The notes beneath the pieces were generated by a model. The model had not been told where the DNA came from and did not search any database. It was given only the letters and a program-made list of their open reading frames with translations. From Nocardia sp. alder85J (GTDB lineage Bacteria > Actinomycetota > Actinomycetes > Mycobacteriales > Mycobacteriaceae), in assembly GCF_020176955.2 (NCBI RefSeq), contig NZ_JAIUCZ020000015.1, forward strand, positions 1 to 64,000: 64,000 bases of DNA, read 5' to 3'. Positions 17,091-25,753 of the stretch are shown here, piece by piece; the stretch's first letter is position 1, and each line of letters begins with the position of its first letter. A program made the position numbers and the translations under genes.

Positions 17091-17164
17091 AAACTGGTCG
17101 ATGACGACGAGGTGGTGGGCATGCGCGAGGAGTACGCGGTGAGCCGGATGCGGAGGTCGGTGGC

Positions 17165-18646
17165 ATGACGCTCGACCCACGCACGCCGGTGCTGGTCGGC
17201 GGCGGGCAGATCAACGATCGCGCGGGCGGTCGCGAGCCGGTCGACCTGATCGCCGATGCGGCCCGCGCGGCCGCCGCCGACGCGGGCGCGCCCGGACTGC
17301 TCGCCGCCGTCGACTCGATCCGCATCGTGGGGTTGCTGTCCTGGCGCTACCGCGATCCCGGCCGCCTGGTCGGCGAGCGCATCGGGGCCGCGCCCCGGCA
17401 CACCGGCTACACCGGCGACGGCGGCAGCACCCCGCAGGCGCTGGTGAACGGCGCCGCCGCCGATATCGCCGCGGGACGGGCCGACGTCGTGCTGATCGGC
17501 GGTGGCGAGTCCTGGCGGACCCGGATGAAACTGCGGGCCGAGGGTGCGCGCCCGGACTGGACAAAACAGGACGAATCCGTGCCCGAGGCGCCGCTGCTGA
17601 TGCCGCCGGTGCCGATGAACTCCGAGTCGGAGCGGCGCATCGGCCTGGACCGGCCGGTCTATATCTACCCGCTGTTCGAGCAGGCGCTGCGGATCGCCGC
17701 CGGGCGGAGCATCGACGAGCAGCGCGAGCACGCCGCGGCCCTGTGGTCGCGGTTCAGCAAGGTGGCGGCGACCAATCCGCACGCCTGGAACCGGCGCGAG
17801 TACAGCGCCGCGGAGATCCTCGAGCCGTCGCCGGGCAACCGGCTGATCACGCTGCCCTACACCAAGCTGATGAATTCGAACAACATGGTCGAGCAGGGCG
17901 CGGGCGTGCTGCTGTGCTCGGTGGAAGCCGCACGGCGGCACGGTATTCCGCGCGACCGCTGGGTGTTCCCGCAGTCCGGCACCGAGGCGCACGACACCTA
18001 CGCGATCGCCGAACGCGGTGCGCTGCACCGCTCGCCGGCCATCCGGTTCGCGGGAGCGCGGGCCCTGGAACTGGCCGGTGTGGGCGCCGACGACGTGGCG
18101 CACATCGACGTCTACTCCTGCTTCCCGTCGGCGGTGCAGGTCGCCGCCGCGGAACTCGGTCTGCCACTGGATGATCCGGGCCGGCCGCTGACGCTGACCG
18201 GTGGGCTCACCTTCGCGGGCGGGCCCTGGAACAACTACGTCACGCACGCGGTCGCGACCCTGATGAACCGGCTGCGGGAATCGCCCGGCAGCTACGGCAT
18301 GATCACCGCCAACGGCGGCTACCTCACCAAACACGCCATCGGCCTCTACTCGACCGAGCCGCCGGAGCAGGGCTTCCGGCGCGAGGACGTGCAGGCCCGG
18401 GTCGACGCCGAACCGACCACTCCGGCGCCGGCCGGCTACGAGGGCACGGCCACGGTCGAATCGTGGACGGTCGTCTACGACCGTGCGGGTCTGCCCGAGA
18501 AGGGTTTCGTGGTCGCCCGCACTCCCGGCGGCGCGCGGGCGCTGGCGGCCGCGACCGACGCGGACTGGGTGGCCCGGCTGGCCACCGACGACGTGGCCGG
18601 TGCGGTGGTCTCGGTCACCGCGGCGGGCGAGTGCCTGCCGCGGTGA
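17165..18646 (+). CDS. Thiolase-like protein lacking the nucleophilic Cys
   Basis: A 493-residue protein of the acetyl-CoA acetyltransferase fold: TPVLVGGGQINDR, the dimer-strand region DVVLIGGGESW, YPLFEQALR, PYTKLMNSNNMVEQGAG, HIDVYSCFPSAVQ and GGLTFAGGPWNNYVTHA, plus a C-terminal DUF-type extension (from about 415). Where thiolases have N-x-C-S-(S/T)-G, this one reads TGYTGDGGSTPQ (80-91) with no Cys, so classical thiolysis is unlikely. The nearby Ltp2-like protein also lacks it. It may act as a C-C lyase or a binding subunit. First gene of the operon 17165-24741, under operator copy B. Confidence 0.8.
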   Translation: MTLDPRTPVLVGGGQINDRAGGREPVDLIADAARAAAADAGAPGLLAAVDSIRIVGLLSWRYRDPGRLVGERIGAAPRHTGYTGDGGSTPQALVNGAAADIAAGRADVVLIGGGESWRTRMKLRAEGARPDWTKQDESVPEAPLLMPPVPMNSESERRIGLDRPVYIYPLFEQALRIAAGRSIDEQREHAAALWSRFSKVAATNPHAWNRREYSAAEILEPSPGNRLITLPYTKLMNSNNMVEQGAGVLLCSVEAARRHGIPRDRWVFPQSGTEAHDTYAIAERGALHRSPAIRFAGARALELAGVGADDVAHIDVYSCFPSAVQVAAAELGLPLDDPGRPLTLTGGLTFAGGPWNNYVTHAVATLMNRLRESPGSYGMITANGGYLTKHAIGLYSTEPPEQGFRREDVQARVDAEPTTPAPAGYEGTATVESWTVVYDRAGLPEKGFVVARTPGGARALAAATDADWVARLATDDVAGAVVSVTAAGECLPR

Positions 18647-18682
18647 CGCTCTTACGTCCGAAGACACGAGTTTTACTGATTT

Positions 18683-18711
18683 CGGGCGATGATTCTGCGA
18701 AACATCGCCCG
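18683..18711 (+). promoter_or_regulatory. Hairpin just before a ribosome site
   Basis: A perfect nine-base-pair stem (18683-18691 with 18703-18711) and an 11-base loop end four bases before the AAGGAG of the next gene. It could be an intra-operon terminator or attenuator, or simply protect or expose the ribosome site. Confidence 0.45.
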
Positions 18712-18727
18712 GGGCAAGGAGTTTCCG

Positions 18728-19039
18728 ATGTCCCTGGAGGACTTCCGCGCTCGTTACGAGCGGCACGTGGGCTACGTCCGCGCCGGTGACGTGCAGGCGG
18801 CGCTGGGCGACATGGTGGCCGAGAACATCCCCGCCGTGTTCGAGGGCGTCCGGGTGCCCGGCCGCGAGGTGTCGGCGGCGCGCATCGTCGAGGTCCGCGC
18901 CGAGGGCGACACCTATGTCGGCGAGGCCGTGTACGACACGCCCGAGGGCGTGATCGGGCTGCGGTCGATCTGGGAGCAGCGCGACGGCGTCTGGCTGGCC
19001 GCCGCCCTGGCGAACTTCCCGGTGGAGGCACAGTCGTGA
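18728..19039 (+). CDS. NTF2/SnoaL-like small protein
   Basis: A 103-residue protein starting at ATG 18728 behind AAGGAG. MSLEDFRARYERHVGYVRAGD, LGDMVAENIPAVFEGV and GEAVYDTPEGVIGLRSIWEQRDGVWLAAAL fit a compact cone-shaped NTF2-like fold such as SnoaL-like hydratases or isomerases; no catalytic residues can be assigned with confidence. Its stop overlaps the GTG start of the DUF35 gene by four bases, which ties it to the DUF35/Ltp2-like pair. A role as an accessory isomerase or hydratase is a guess. Confidence 0.7.
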   Translation: MSLEDFRARYERHVGYVRAGDVQAALGDMVAENIPAVFEGVRVPGREVSAARIVEVRAEGDTYVGEAVYDTPEGVIGLRSIWEQRDGVWLAAALANFPVEAQS

Positions 19040-19473
19040 GCGGCGAGCCGTGGGGGCCCGCCGAGGACGGCGTCGATCGGCCCTACTGGGAGGGGCTGCG
19101 CGCCGGTGAACTGCGGCTCCAGCGCTGCACCGGCTGCCACGCCTGGATCTGGGGACCGCAGTGGATCTGCGCGCACTGCCACACCTTCGACCCGGGCTGG
19201 GAATCGGTCGACGCGGTCGGCACCGTGTACACCTGGTCACGCAGCTGGTACCCGTTCATCAGCGAACTGCCGGTGGCGCTGCCGTACGTGACCGTGCTGG
19301 TCGAGCTGCCGCACGCGGGCAACCGGCGGGTGCTGGGCATCCTCACCGACGCGGGCGCGGGCGACACCCCCCGCATCGGCGAGGCCGTGACCGGCCACAT
19401 CGAACTCGACGAGGGCGCGACCTGGCCACTGCTGCGGTGGCGCCGGTCCGCGACGACCGGAGGACAGCGATGA
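19036..19473 (+). CDS. DUF35 OB-fold/zinc-ribbon protein
   Basis: A 145-residue DUF35 protein with GTG start at 19036. A rubredoxin-like zinc ribbon has Cys31, Cys34, Cys45 and Cys48 (CTGC, CAHC), followed by an OB-fold (GTVYTWSRSWYPF, LPYVTVLVELP, RIGEAVTGHIEL). It overlaps the next gene by ATGA. In steroid side-chain degradation DUF35 modules pair with Ltp2-type thiolase-like aldolases and are needed for their activity. The same pairing here, as separate proteins, suggests an acyl-CoA retro-aldolase complex. Confidence 0.87.
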   Translation: MSGEPWGPAEDGVDRPYWEGLRAGELRLQRCTGCHAWIWGPQWICAHCHTFDPGWESVDAVGTVYTWSRSWYPFISELPVALPYVTVLVELPHAGNRRVLGILTDAGAGDTPRIGEAVTGHIELDEGATWPLLRWRRSATTGGQR

Positions 19474-20654
19474 GCGCGAACATGTTGCGCGGTGCGGCGG
19501 CGGTCGTCGGCATCGCGGAACTGCACTACCGCCGTGGCCGGGCGCCGCACGGCGAACTGCGGATGACCCTGGAGGCGATCACCCGGGCCTGCGCCGACGC
19601 CGGGGTCTCGCCGCGGCGGCTGGACGGGTTCGTCTCCTATGCCGGTGGCGGGCACGACGGTTCGATGATCGGTGCCGCGCTCGGCGTCGACGACGTGCGC
19701 TGGTCCACCATGATGTGGGGCGGTGGCGGCGGCTCGGTCGCCGCGGCGATCAACACCGCCGCGGTCGCGATCGCCGCCGGGCAGGCCGAATGCGTGGTCG
19801 TCTACCGGTCGATGGCCCAGGCCGACACCGGCCGGCTCGGCTATGCCAAGTACTTCTACGGCCCGCACTACCTCGCGCACGGCGTCGGCTCGCCCGCGCA
19901 GGTGTGCGCGCTGCGGACCCAGCGCCTGCTGGAGCACGACGGCGTACCCCGTTCCGGCATGCGGGCTTTCGTGCTCGCCGCCTACCGGCATGCGCAGCAG
20001 AATCCCAGCGCGCAGGCGTACGGCACACCGCTGGACGAGGACACCTACGAGAAGTCCCGGCTGATCACCGAGCCGTTCCACCTGTTCGACTGCTCCCGCG
20101 AGAGCGACGGCGCGGTGGCCATGGTGCTGGTGTCCGCCGACCTGGCCCGGGAACTGCGGCCGGATCCGGCCTATGTGCTCGCCGGGGCGCAGGGTGCGCC
20201 GGGTGGCTACTCCGCGCTGATCGACAACGACGATCTGTACACCTCGGCCGGATTCACCGGCGCCCCGGGACGTCCCGGCGTCGCGGACCGGCTGTGGGCG
20301 GCGGCCGGGCTGGGCCCGGCCGATGTCGACGTGACCCAGGTGTACGAGAACTTCAGTGGCCCAGCGGTCGCCGCGCTCATCGACCACGGCCTGGTACCGG
20401 CCGGCCCGGCCGCGGGTGAGGTGCTGACCGTCGACAACCTGACCGCCGGAATCGGCGCGCTGCCGGTGAACACCAGCGGCGGCAATCTGGCCGACTCGTT
20501 CGTCAACGGGATGGGGCTGGCGGTGGAGGCCGTGCGCCAGATCCGCGGCACCTCCACCAATCCGGTGAAGGACGCGAAGGTTTCGCTGTTCGTCGGCGGC
20601 CCGATGGCCCCGCTGGTCAGTTCGACCCTGTTCGGCCACCACGACACCCTGTAA
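19470..20654 (+). CDS. Ltp2-like thiolase-fold protein (putative retro-aldolase)
   Basis: A 394-residue protein with the SCP-x/Ltp thiolase fold, ATG 19470. The thiolase nucleophile position reads MMWGGGGGSV (81-90) with no Cys, which excludes ordinary thiolysis. DVTQVYENFSGPAV keeps a Tyr near residue 291, in the region where Ltp2 aldolases use Tyr. LPVNTSGGNLADSFVNGMGL is the C-terminal glycine motif. With the coupled DUF35 gene this resembles the Ltp2-DUF35 aldolase that cleaves beta-hydroxy acyl-CoA thioesters in steroid catabolism. The substrate remains inferred. Confidence 0.82.
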   Translation: MSANMLRGAAAVVGIAELHYRRGRAPHGELRMTLEAITRACADAGVSPRRLDGFVSYAGGGHDGSMIGAALGVDDVRWSTMMWGGGGGSVAAAINTAAVAIAAGQAECVVVYRSMAQADTGRLGYAKYFYGPHYLAHGVGSPAQVCALRTQRLLEHDGVPRSGMRAFVLAAYRHAQQNPSAQAYGTPLDEDTYEKSRLITEPFHLFDCSRESDGAVAMVLVSADLARELRPDPAYVLAGAQGAPGGYSALIDNDDLYTSAGFTGAPGRPGVADRLWAAAGLGPADVDVTQVYENFSGPAVAALIDHGLVPAGPAAGEVLTVDNLTAGIGALPVNTSGGNLADSFVNGMGLAVEAVRQIRGTSTNPVKDAKVSLFVGGPMAPLVSSTLFGHHDTL

Positions 20655-20719
20655 CCCCGACTGCGGCAATCGGCCCGCTGCGGCATTGCCCGAATCCGAT
20701 CCGACGCGGAGGAGATCCC

Positions 20720-22168
20720 ATGGACGACACCAACTTCGACCGGCCCAGCCTGTTCATCGGCGGCGAATGGGTCGCGCCGCGCGGCGGTTCCGTCGATCTG
20801 GTGGAGGCGGCGACCGAGAAGCCGCTGGGCCGTTCGGCCGCCGCCGGCCGGGCCGATATCGATGCCGCGGTCGTCGCGGCGCGGACCGCCCTGGAGGGGC
20901 CGTGGTCCGGATACACCATCGCGCAGCGGGCCGACGCCCTGGACCGGTTCGCGGCGGCGTTGAAGGCGCGCGCGAAATCGACTGCGGCACTTGTCAGCCG
21001 GGAGAACGGTATGCCGATCTCGCTGTCGATCGCGGTCAACGGCTACGGTCCCGCCGCGATCGTCGCCTACTACGCCGATCTGCTGCGCGGCCGGGACACC
21101 GACGACGTGCGGCCCAGCATGTTCGGCGGCCGGACGCTGGTGCGGCGCGAGCCGATCGGGGTGGTCGCGGCGATCACCCCGTGGAACTACCCGCAGGCCC
21201 TGGCCGTGATGAAGCTGGCCCCGGCGCTGGCCGCCGGATGTGCGGTCGTGCTCAAGCCCGCACCCGAAACCGCCTTGGACGCTTATCTTTTCGCGGAGGC
21301 CGTGATCGAGGCGGAGCTGCCGCCGGGGGTGCTGAACGTGGTGCCCGCCGACCGTGAGGCCGGTGCGCACCTGGTGGCCCACCCCAGTGTGGACAAGGTG
21401 GCCTTCACCGGTTCCACCGGCGCCGGGCGGGCGATCGGCGAGGTCTGCGGCCGGTTGCTGCGGCCGGTCACCCTCGAACTCGGCGGCAAGTCCGCCGCGA
21501 TCGTCACCGACGACGCCGACCTGGCGCTGTTCACCGCGAACCTGCTCGAGGTGTCGCTGGCCAACAACGGCCAGACCTGCCATGCCAGCACCCGGATCCT
21601 GGCCCCGCGCGGCCGCTACGACGAGGTGGTCGAGGCGGTGACGGAGACGGTCCGCACTTTCGTGGTCGGTGATCCGCTGGACCGCGCGACCCAGATCGGC
21701 CCCCTGGTCAGCGCCGCACAGCGCGCCCGGGTGCTCGGCTACATCGAGGCCGGGGTGCGCGCCGGGCACCGGCTCACCACCGGCGGCGGCGCGCCGGCCG
21801 GGCAGCCGCACGGCTGGTTCGTGGCGCCGACCGTGTTCGCCGATGTCGACAACACCGCGCTGCTCGCACGGGAGGAGATCTTCGGCCCGGTCCTCACCGT
21901 GACCCCGTACCGCGACGAGGACGAGGCGGTGGCCATCGCCAACGATTCGGAATACGGCCTGGCCGGAACCGTCTGGACCACCGACGAGGAGCGCGGGATC
22001 GCGCTGGCCGACCGCATCCACAGCGGCACCGTCGGGGTCAACCACTACGCCCTCGATCCGGCCGCGCCCTTCGGCGGGGTGAAGGCGTCCGGGCTCGGCC
22101 GGGAACTGGGCCCGGAGGGCCTGCTGCCGTACCAGCAGACGAAGTCGATCTACCTCGCCGGGCGCTGA
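20720..22168 (+). CDS. Aldehyde dehydrogenase
   Basis: A 482-residue NAD(P)-dependent ALDH starting at ATG 20720 behind GGAGGAGAT. Catalytic Cys287 in NNGQTCHAS, general-base Glu253 in LELGGKS, cofactor motifs TPWNYP (153-158), KPAPETA (179-185) and FTGSTGAGR (229-237), and EEIFGPVL are all intact. It follows the Ltp2-like gene by 65 bases and could oxidise the aldehyde or ketone-derived aldehyde released by a retro-aldol step to an acid. Confidence 0.92.
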   Translation: MDDTNFDRPSLFIGGEWVAPRGGSVDLVEAATEKPLGRSAAAGRADIDAAVVAARTALEGPWSGYTIAQRADALDRFAAALKARAKSTAALVSRENGMPISLSIAVNGYGPAAIVAYYADLLRGRDTDDVRPSMFGGRTLVRREPIGVVAAITPWNYPQALAVMKLAPALAAGCAVVLKPAPETALDAYLFAEAVIEAELPPGVLNVVPADREAGAHLVAHPSVDKVAFTGSTGAGRAIGEVCGRLLRPVTLELGGKSAAIVTDDADLALFTANLLEVSLANNGQTCHASTRILAPRGRYDEVVEAVTETVRTFVVGDPLDRATQIGPLVSAAQRARVLGYIEAGVRAGHRLTTGGGAPAGQPHGWFVAPTVFADVDNTALLAREEIFGPVLTVTPYRDEDEAVAIANDSEYGLAGTVWTTDEERGIALADRIHSGTVGVNHYALDPAAPFGGVKASGLGRELGPEGLLPYQQTKSIYLAGR

Positions 22169-22203
22169 GGCGTCCCCGCGCGATCGGAATTACGGAGTCG
22201 TCC

Positions 22204-24741
22204 ATGACATTTCCCCTCACCGGCATCCGAGTGCTCGATCTGACCGACGGGCTCGGCGAATCCTGCGGCCGGTATCTGGCCGATCTGGGCGCCGAGGTGG
22301 TGCGCGCGGAACCGCCGGGCGGAACCCGCTCGCGGTCCGCCGAACCGCGTGTCGGCGGGGTGAGTATCCCGTTCGCACTGCGCAACGCCAACAAGCGCGG
22401 CATCACCCTGGACCCGGACCGGCCGGAGCACCTGCGCGAACTGGTCCGCGGGGTGGACATCGTCGTGGATTCCGGGACGATGGGCGCGGATTCGCGCGCG
22501 GCACTGGACCTCGCGGCGGATCCGTCGCCCACGGTGGCCGATCTGCTGGCCGAGAATCCGGCGCTGGTCTGGGTGTCGATCACCCCGTTCGGCCGGACCG
22601 GGCCGTACCGGGACTGGACGGCGAGTGAATCCGTGCTCTACGCGATGAGCGGCGTGCTGTCGCGGTCCGGGACTCCCGGCGCCGCGCCGCTGCTGCCGCC
22701 CGCCGGGCTGATCGAGGAGACCGTGGGCGTGCACGCCGCCTGGTCGGCGCTGCTCGCGCACGTCGCGGCCCTGGGTTCCGGCCGTGGCGAATTCGTCGAT
22801 CTGTCGGCCTTCGAGACCGTGGTGCACGGCTTCGATCCCGGCTTCGGCACCCAGGGCTCGGCCGCGGCCGGCCGGTCGGAGGACTTCCCGCGCGGGCGCC
22901 CCGCGGCGGCGAACTTCTACCCGGTCTTCCGGTGCGCGGACGGCTACGTCCGGATCTGCCTGCTGGCCCGCCGGCAGTGGCGGTCGATGTTCGAATGGCT
23001 CGGTGCGCCCGCGGAATTCGCCGACCCGAAATACGACACCATCCCGGCCCGCTTCGCCGCCGCGGACCGCCTGCACCCCCTGATCGGCGCCCTGTTCGCC
23101 GAGCGCACCCGCGACGAACTCGTCGCCGAGGGCGCGCGGCGCGGCGTCCCGCTGGGCGGTGTGCACGACGTGGCCGAGGTGCTGCGCCTGGAACACTTCG
23201 CGGCCTCCGGGGCGCTGACCGACATGGAGCTGGCGCCCGGACTGTCCGCCCGGGTGCCGGCGGGCTACCTGAACATCGACGGTGTACGTGCCGGAATCCG
23301 CACTCCCGCACCGGGAGTGGGGGAGCGCGACGGGCAGCCGGGCGGTGCGCCGGCCGAAGCGGCGGCTGCCGCCGACCAGGCGCGGCATTCCGGTGCGTAT
23401 TCGGTGGTGAACGGGGCGGCGAGCCCGTCCGGCGCCGGGACGACCACCGGTGCGGTGGTGGCTGCCGATCCGGTGCGGCCGCTGGCGGGGTTGCGGGTGC
23501 TCGACCTCGGGGTGATCGTGTTCGGCGCCGAATTGAGCAGGCAGCTGGCCGATTACGGCGCGGACGTGATCAAGATCGAGAACGCGGCCTTCCCGGACGG
23601 GCTGCGACAGGCCAAACGCGGTGCGGCGCTGGCACCGTCGGTGGCGTGGGGGCATCGCAACAAGCGCAGCTTCGGGGTGGACCTGCGCACCGGCGAGGGG
23701 CGGCGGATCTTCACCGAGCTGGTGCGCGACGCCGACGTGCTGCTGGCCAATTTCAAGCCCGGCACCCTGACCTCGATGGGCTTCGATCCGGCCGAACTGT
23801 CGGCGCTCAATCCGCGCCTGATCGTCTCGGACGCCAGCGCTTTCGGCAACGTGGGCCCGTGGCGGGAGCGGCTGGGCTACGGCCCGCTGGTCCGGGCCTC
23901 GTGCGGGGTGTCGGCGATGTGGCGCTATCCCGACGATCCGGAACTGTTGTGCGACGGCATGACCGTCTATCCGGACCACATCGCCGGACAGGTCGCCGCC
24001 ACCGCGATCCTGGCCGCGCTGATCCGGCGCGTCGACACCGGAGTGGGCGGTCTGATCGAACTGGCGCAGTCGGATACCGCGCTGGTGCAGCTGGGCGTCC
24101 AGCTCGCCGCGGAATCGATCGTGCCGGGATCGGCTGCGGCGCCGGGCAATCGGGATCCGTACTACGCCCCCACCGGCGTCTTCCCCTGTGCCGGTGACGA
24201 CGAATGGTGCGTCGTCGCGGTGCGGACCGACGCGGAGTGGGCGCGGCTGTGCGAGGTCGTCGGCCGCCCCGAACCGGCGGCCGATCCGATGTTCGCGACG
24301 CGGGAGGGGCGCCTCGCGCACCGCTCCGCCGCCGAGGACCGGCTGATCCACTGGCTCGCCGGCCGCTCGCCGCGCGAGGCGATGGCGACCCTGCAAGCGG
24401 CCGGCGTCCCGGCCGGCGCCATGCTGCGCCTGCCGGAACTGCTGCGCGACCCGCAGTTGCGCGAGCGCGGGGCCTACGCCGTGCTCGCCCACCCGCTGCT
24501 GCCCGCCGACCTCCCGGCCACCGCCACGGTCGCGCACTTCGACACCATCCCCGCACCGCCGCTGCGCCCGGCCCCGCTACCGGGCGAGCACACCGAGCAG
24601 ATCTGCCGGACCCTGCTGGGCATGAGCGATGAGACCATCGCCGCACTGGTGGAACAGGGTGTGCTGCAAGTCCTTCCGCCCGGGTCGCGCCCGGCCGCGC
24701 CCTCGCTGCCCCGGCCCGTCGGCACCGTCGCCACCGGGTGA
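22204..24741 (+). CDS. Fused double family III CoA-transferase
   Basis: An 845-residue protein made of two CaiB/BaiF CoA-transferase domains (about 1-385 and 420-815) joined by an Ala/Gly/Pro-rich linker. Each has the N-terminal GIRVLDLTDGLG / GLRVLDLGVIVFG strand, an NKR loop (NANKRGITLD, HRNKRSFGVD), and a C-terminal lid. The catalytic Asp is present in domain 1 (Asp199, GEFVDLSAFE), but domain 2 has Glu near 619 (GLIELAQSD). Family members normally work as interlocked homodimers, so the fusion builds a pseudo-dimer with one normal site. It transfers CoA to a carboxylic acid, probably the ALDH product. Last gene of the operon. Confidence 0.88.
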   Translation: MTFPLTGIRVLDLTDGLGESCGRYLADLGAEVVRAEPPGGTRSRSAEPRVGGVSIPFALRNANKRGITLDPDRPEHLRELVRGVDIVVDSGTMGADSRAALDLAADPSPTVADLLAENPALVWVSITPFGRTGPYRDWTASESVLYAMSGVLSRSGTPGAAPLLPPAGLIEETVGVHAAWSALLAHVAALGSGRGEFVDLSAFETVVHGFDPGFGTQGSAAAGRSEDFPRGRPAAANFYPVFRCADGYVRICLLARRQWRSMFEWLGAPAEFADPKYDTIPARFAAADRLHPLIGALFAERTRDELVAEGARRGVPLGGVHDVAEVLRLEHFAASGALTDMELAPGLSARVPAGYLNIDGVRAGIRTPAPGVGERDGQPGGAPAEAAAAADQARHSGAYSVVNGAASPSGAGTTTGAVVAADPVRPLAGLRVLDLGVIVFGAELSRQLADYGADVIKIENAAFPDGLRQAKRGAALAPSVAWGHRNKRSFGVDLRTGEGRRIFTELVRDADVLLANFKPGTLTSMGFDPAELSALNPRLIVSDASAFGNVGPWRERLGYGPLVRASCGVSAMWRYPDDPELLCDGMTVYPDHIAGQVAATAILAALIRRVDTGVGGLIELAQSDTALVQLGVQLAAESIVPGSAAAPGNRDPYYAPTGVFPCAGDDEWCVVAVRTDAEWARLCEVVGRPEPAADPMFATREGRLAHRSAAEDRLIHWLAGRSPREAMATLQAAGVPAGAMLRLPELLRDPQLRERGAYAVLAHPLLPADLPATATVAHFDTIPAPPLRPAPLPGEHTEQICRTLLGMSDETIAALVEQGVLQVLPPGSRPAAPSLPRPVGTVATG

Positions 24742-25081
24742 GATGACCGCCCTCCGCGCGCCGACCAGACCCTGTCGTCCAGCCGGACCGGGTAGGGACC
24801 GATCAGGTCCACGGCCCGGTCCACGTCGGCGCCTCGCCGCGTCGGCCCGGCCGATCGCATGCCGGCGGGACCGACCGGACCGATCGACCGGAGCGGAGTT
24901 CTGTTGTCCGGGTGAGTCGTTCGGCCACGCAGCCGATCCGCGCCGGACGCGACCCGGCCCGGATCGGTGGTCGGGGCAGGTGCCCGGGTTCCCGGGCTCG
25001 TCGCGCGGTGGCGTGGGGTATCGAGTGGATGTGCTGCCCGGCGCGTGCGGGCCGGTCGGCGGTGGCTCGTCAGGAAACCGG
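24742..25081. other. Intergenic between convergent genes, no gene seen
   Basis: About 340 bases between the CoA-transferase stop and the TetR stop. I found no start with a ribosome site and no recognisable protein in six frames, only repeated CCGGTC/GACCGG words. A transcription terminator is expected but no clean hairpin stands out. Confidence 0.4.
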
Positions 25082-25678
25082 TCAGGGGAGCAGGGCGGGG
25101 ACCACGAAGGCGCGCAGTTTGGCGCGGACCCGGTCCAGGGTGGTCTCGTCGCTGCCGTACTGGCTGACGTAGAGGATCTCGAGTTCGGCGATCCATTCGC
25201 AGAGCAGCCGCAGGTCCAGGTCGGCGCGGAGGCGGCCGGCCTGTTGTTCCTCGGCGAGGATCGGTTCCCACAACTCGCGGGTGAGTTCCAGGGCTCGGCC
25301 GGACTGGTGCAGCAGGCGGGTGGCGAGGCCCATCGCGCCGGGGGAGACCAGGCGGTTCACCATCGGGTCCAGGTGGCCCTTGCGGATGTCCTGGCAGATG
25401 CCCTCCACCAGGCGGTCGGCGACGGTGGGCCACTGTGCGATGAAGGCGCGGGCCGGGCCCATGTTCATCCGGGCGCGGCGGGCGATCGACTCCACGATCA
25501 GCGATTCGCGGTCGGCGAAATACCGGTACACGGTGGCGCGGGAGAGCTCGGCCGCGCGCGCCACGTCCTCCATCGTCGTCTTCGCGATGCCGAACCGGGT
25601 GAAGCACGTCTCCGCGGCCGTCAGGATCGCGGCGCGGACGTCGGCGGTCCCCGTGTCGATGCTGTCCATCCCCGGCAC
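25082..25678 (-). CDS. TetR-family regulator, candidate master of the regulon
   Basis: A 198-residue TetR protein. The helix-turn-helix is RFGIAKTTMEDVARAAELSRATVYRYFADRESL (about residues 29-61); the ligand domain is helical with WEPILAEEQQAGRLRADLDL. Its start is 16 bases from a perfect ATCTA-N7-TAGAT dyad that also faces the Rieske gene, so it probably regulates itself and the Rieske operon. Because the same dyad occurs before many catabolic genes in the window, it is the best candidate for the common repressor. Ligand likely a pathway acyl-CoA or acid (inference). Confidence 0.87.
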   Translation of the reverse strand: MPGMDSIDTGTADVRAAILTAAETCFTRFGIAKTTMEDVARAAELSRATVYRYFADRESLIVESIARRARMNMGPARAFIAQWPTVADRLVEGICQDIRKGHLDPMVNRLVSPGAMGLATRLLHQSGRALELTRELWEPILAEEQQAGRLRADLDLRLLCEWIAELEILYVSQYGSDETTLDRVRAKLRAFVVPALLP

Positions 25679-25694
25679 GTTACCAAGCTCCTAA

Positions 25695-25711
25695 ATCTAC
25701 GATTCTTAGAT
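25695..25711. promoter_or_regulatory. Recurrent operator, copy C (ATCTA-N7-TAGAT)
   Basis: Perfect arms, spacer CGATTCT, flanks CTAA and AAGA. It is located between the divergent TetR gene (16 bases away) and Rieske gene (42 bases away). The position suits autoregulation and control of both. Confidence 0.78.
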
Positions 25712-25753
25712 AAGACACTAGACGGAAATCGTCTCATGTGTCACGCTGGATTC

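Noticed and set aside
17101..17168. Leader peptides before the thiolase-like gene (13 codons from ATG 17101; 15 codons from ATG 17121)
   Set aside because: No ribosome site or run of one amino acid; the ATGA overlap alone is not enough.
16124..19240. Very long open frame on the minus strand opposite crotonase, thiolase-like and DUF35 genes
   Set aside because: It is antisense to recognisable enzymes, has low-complexity Arg/Gly/His-rich translation and matches no family. High GC at third positions keeps such frames open.
22150..24537. Long minus-strand frame opposite the fused CoA-transferase
   Set aside because: Composition artefact for the same reason; the plus-strand protein has clear domains.
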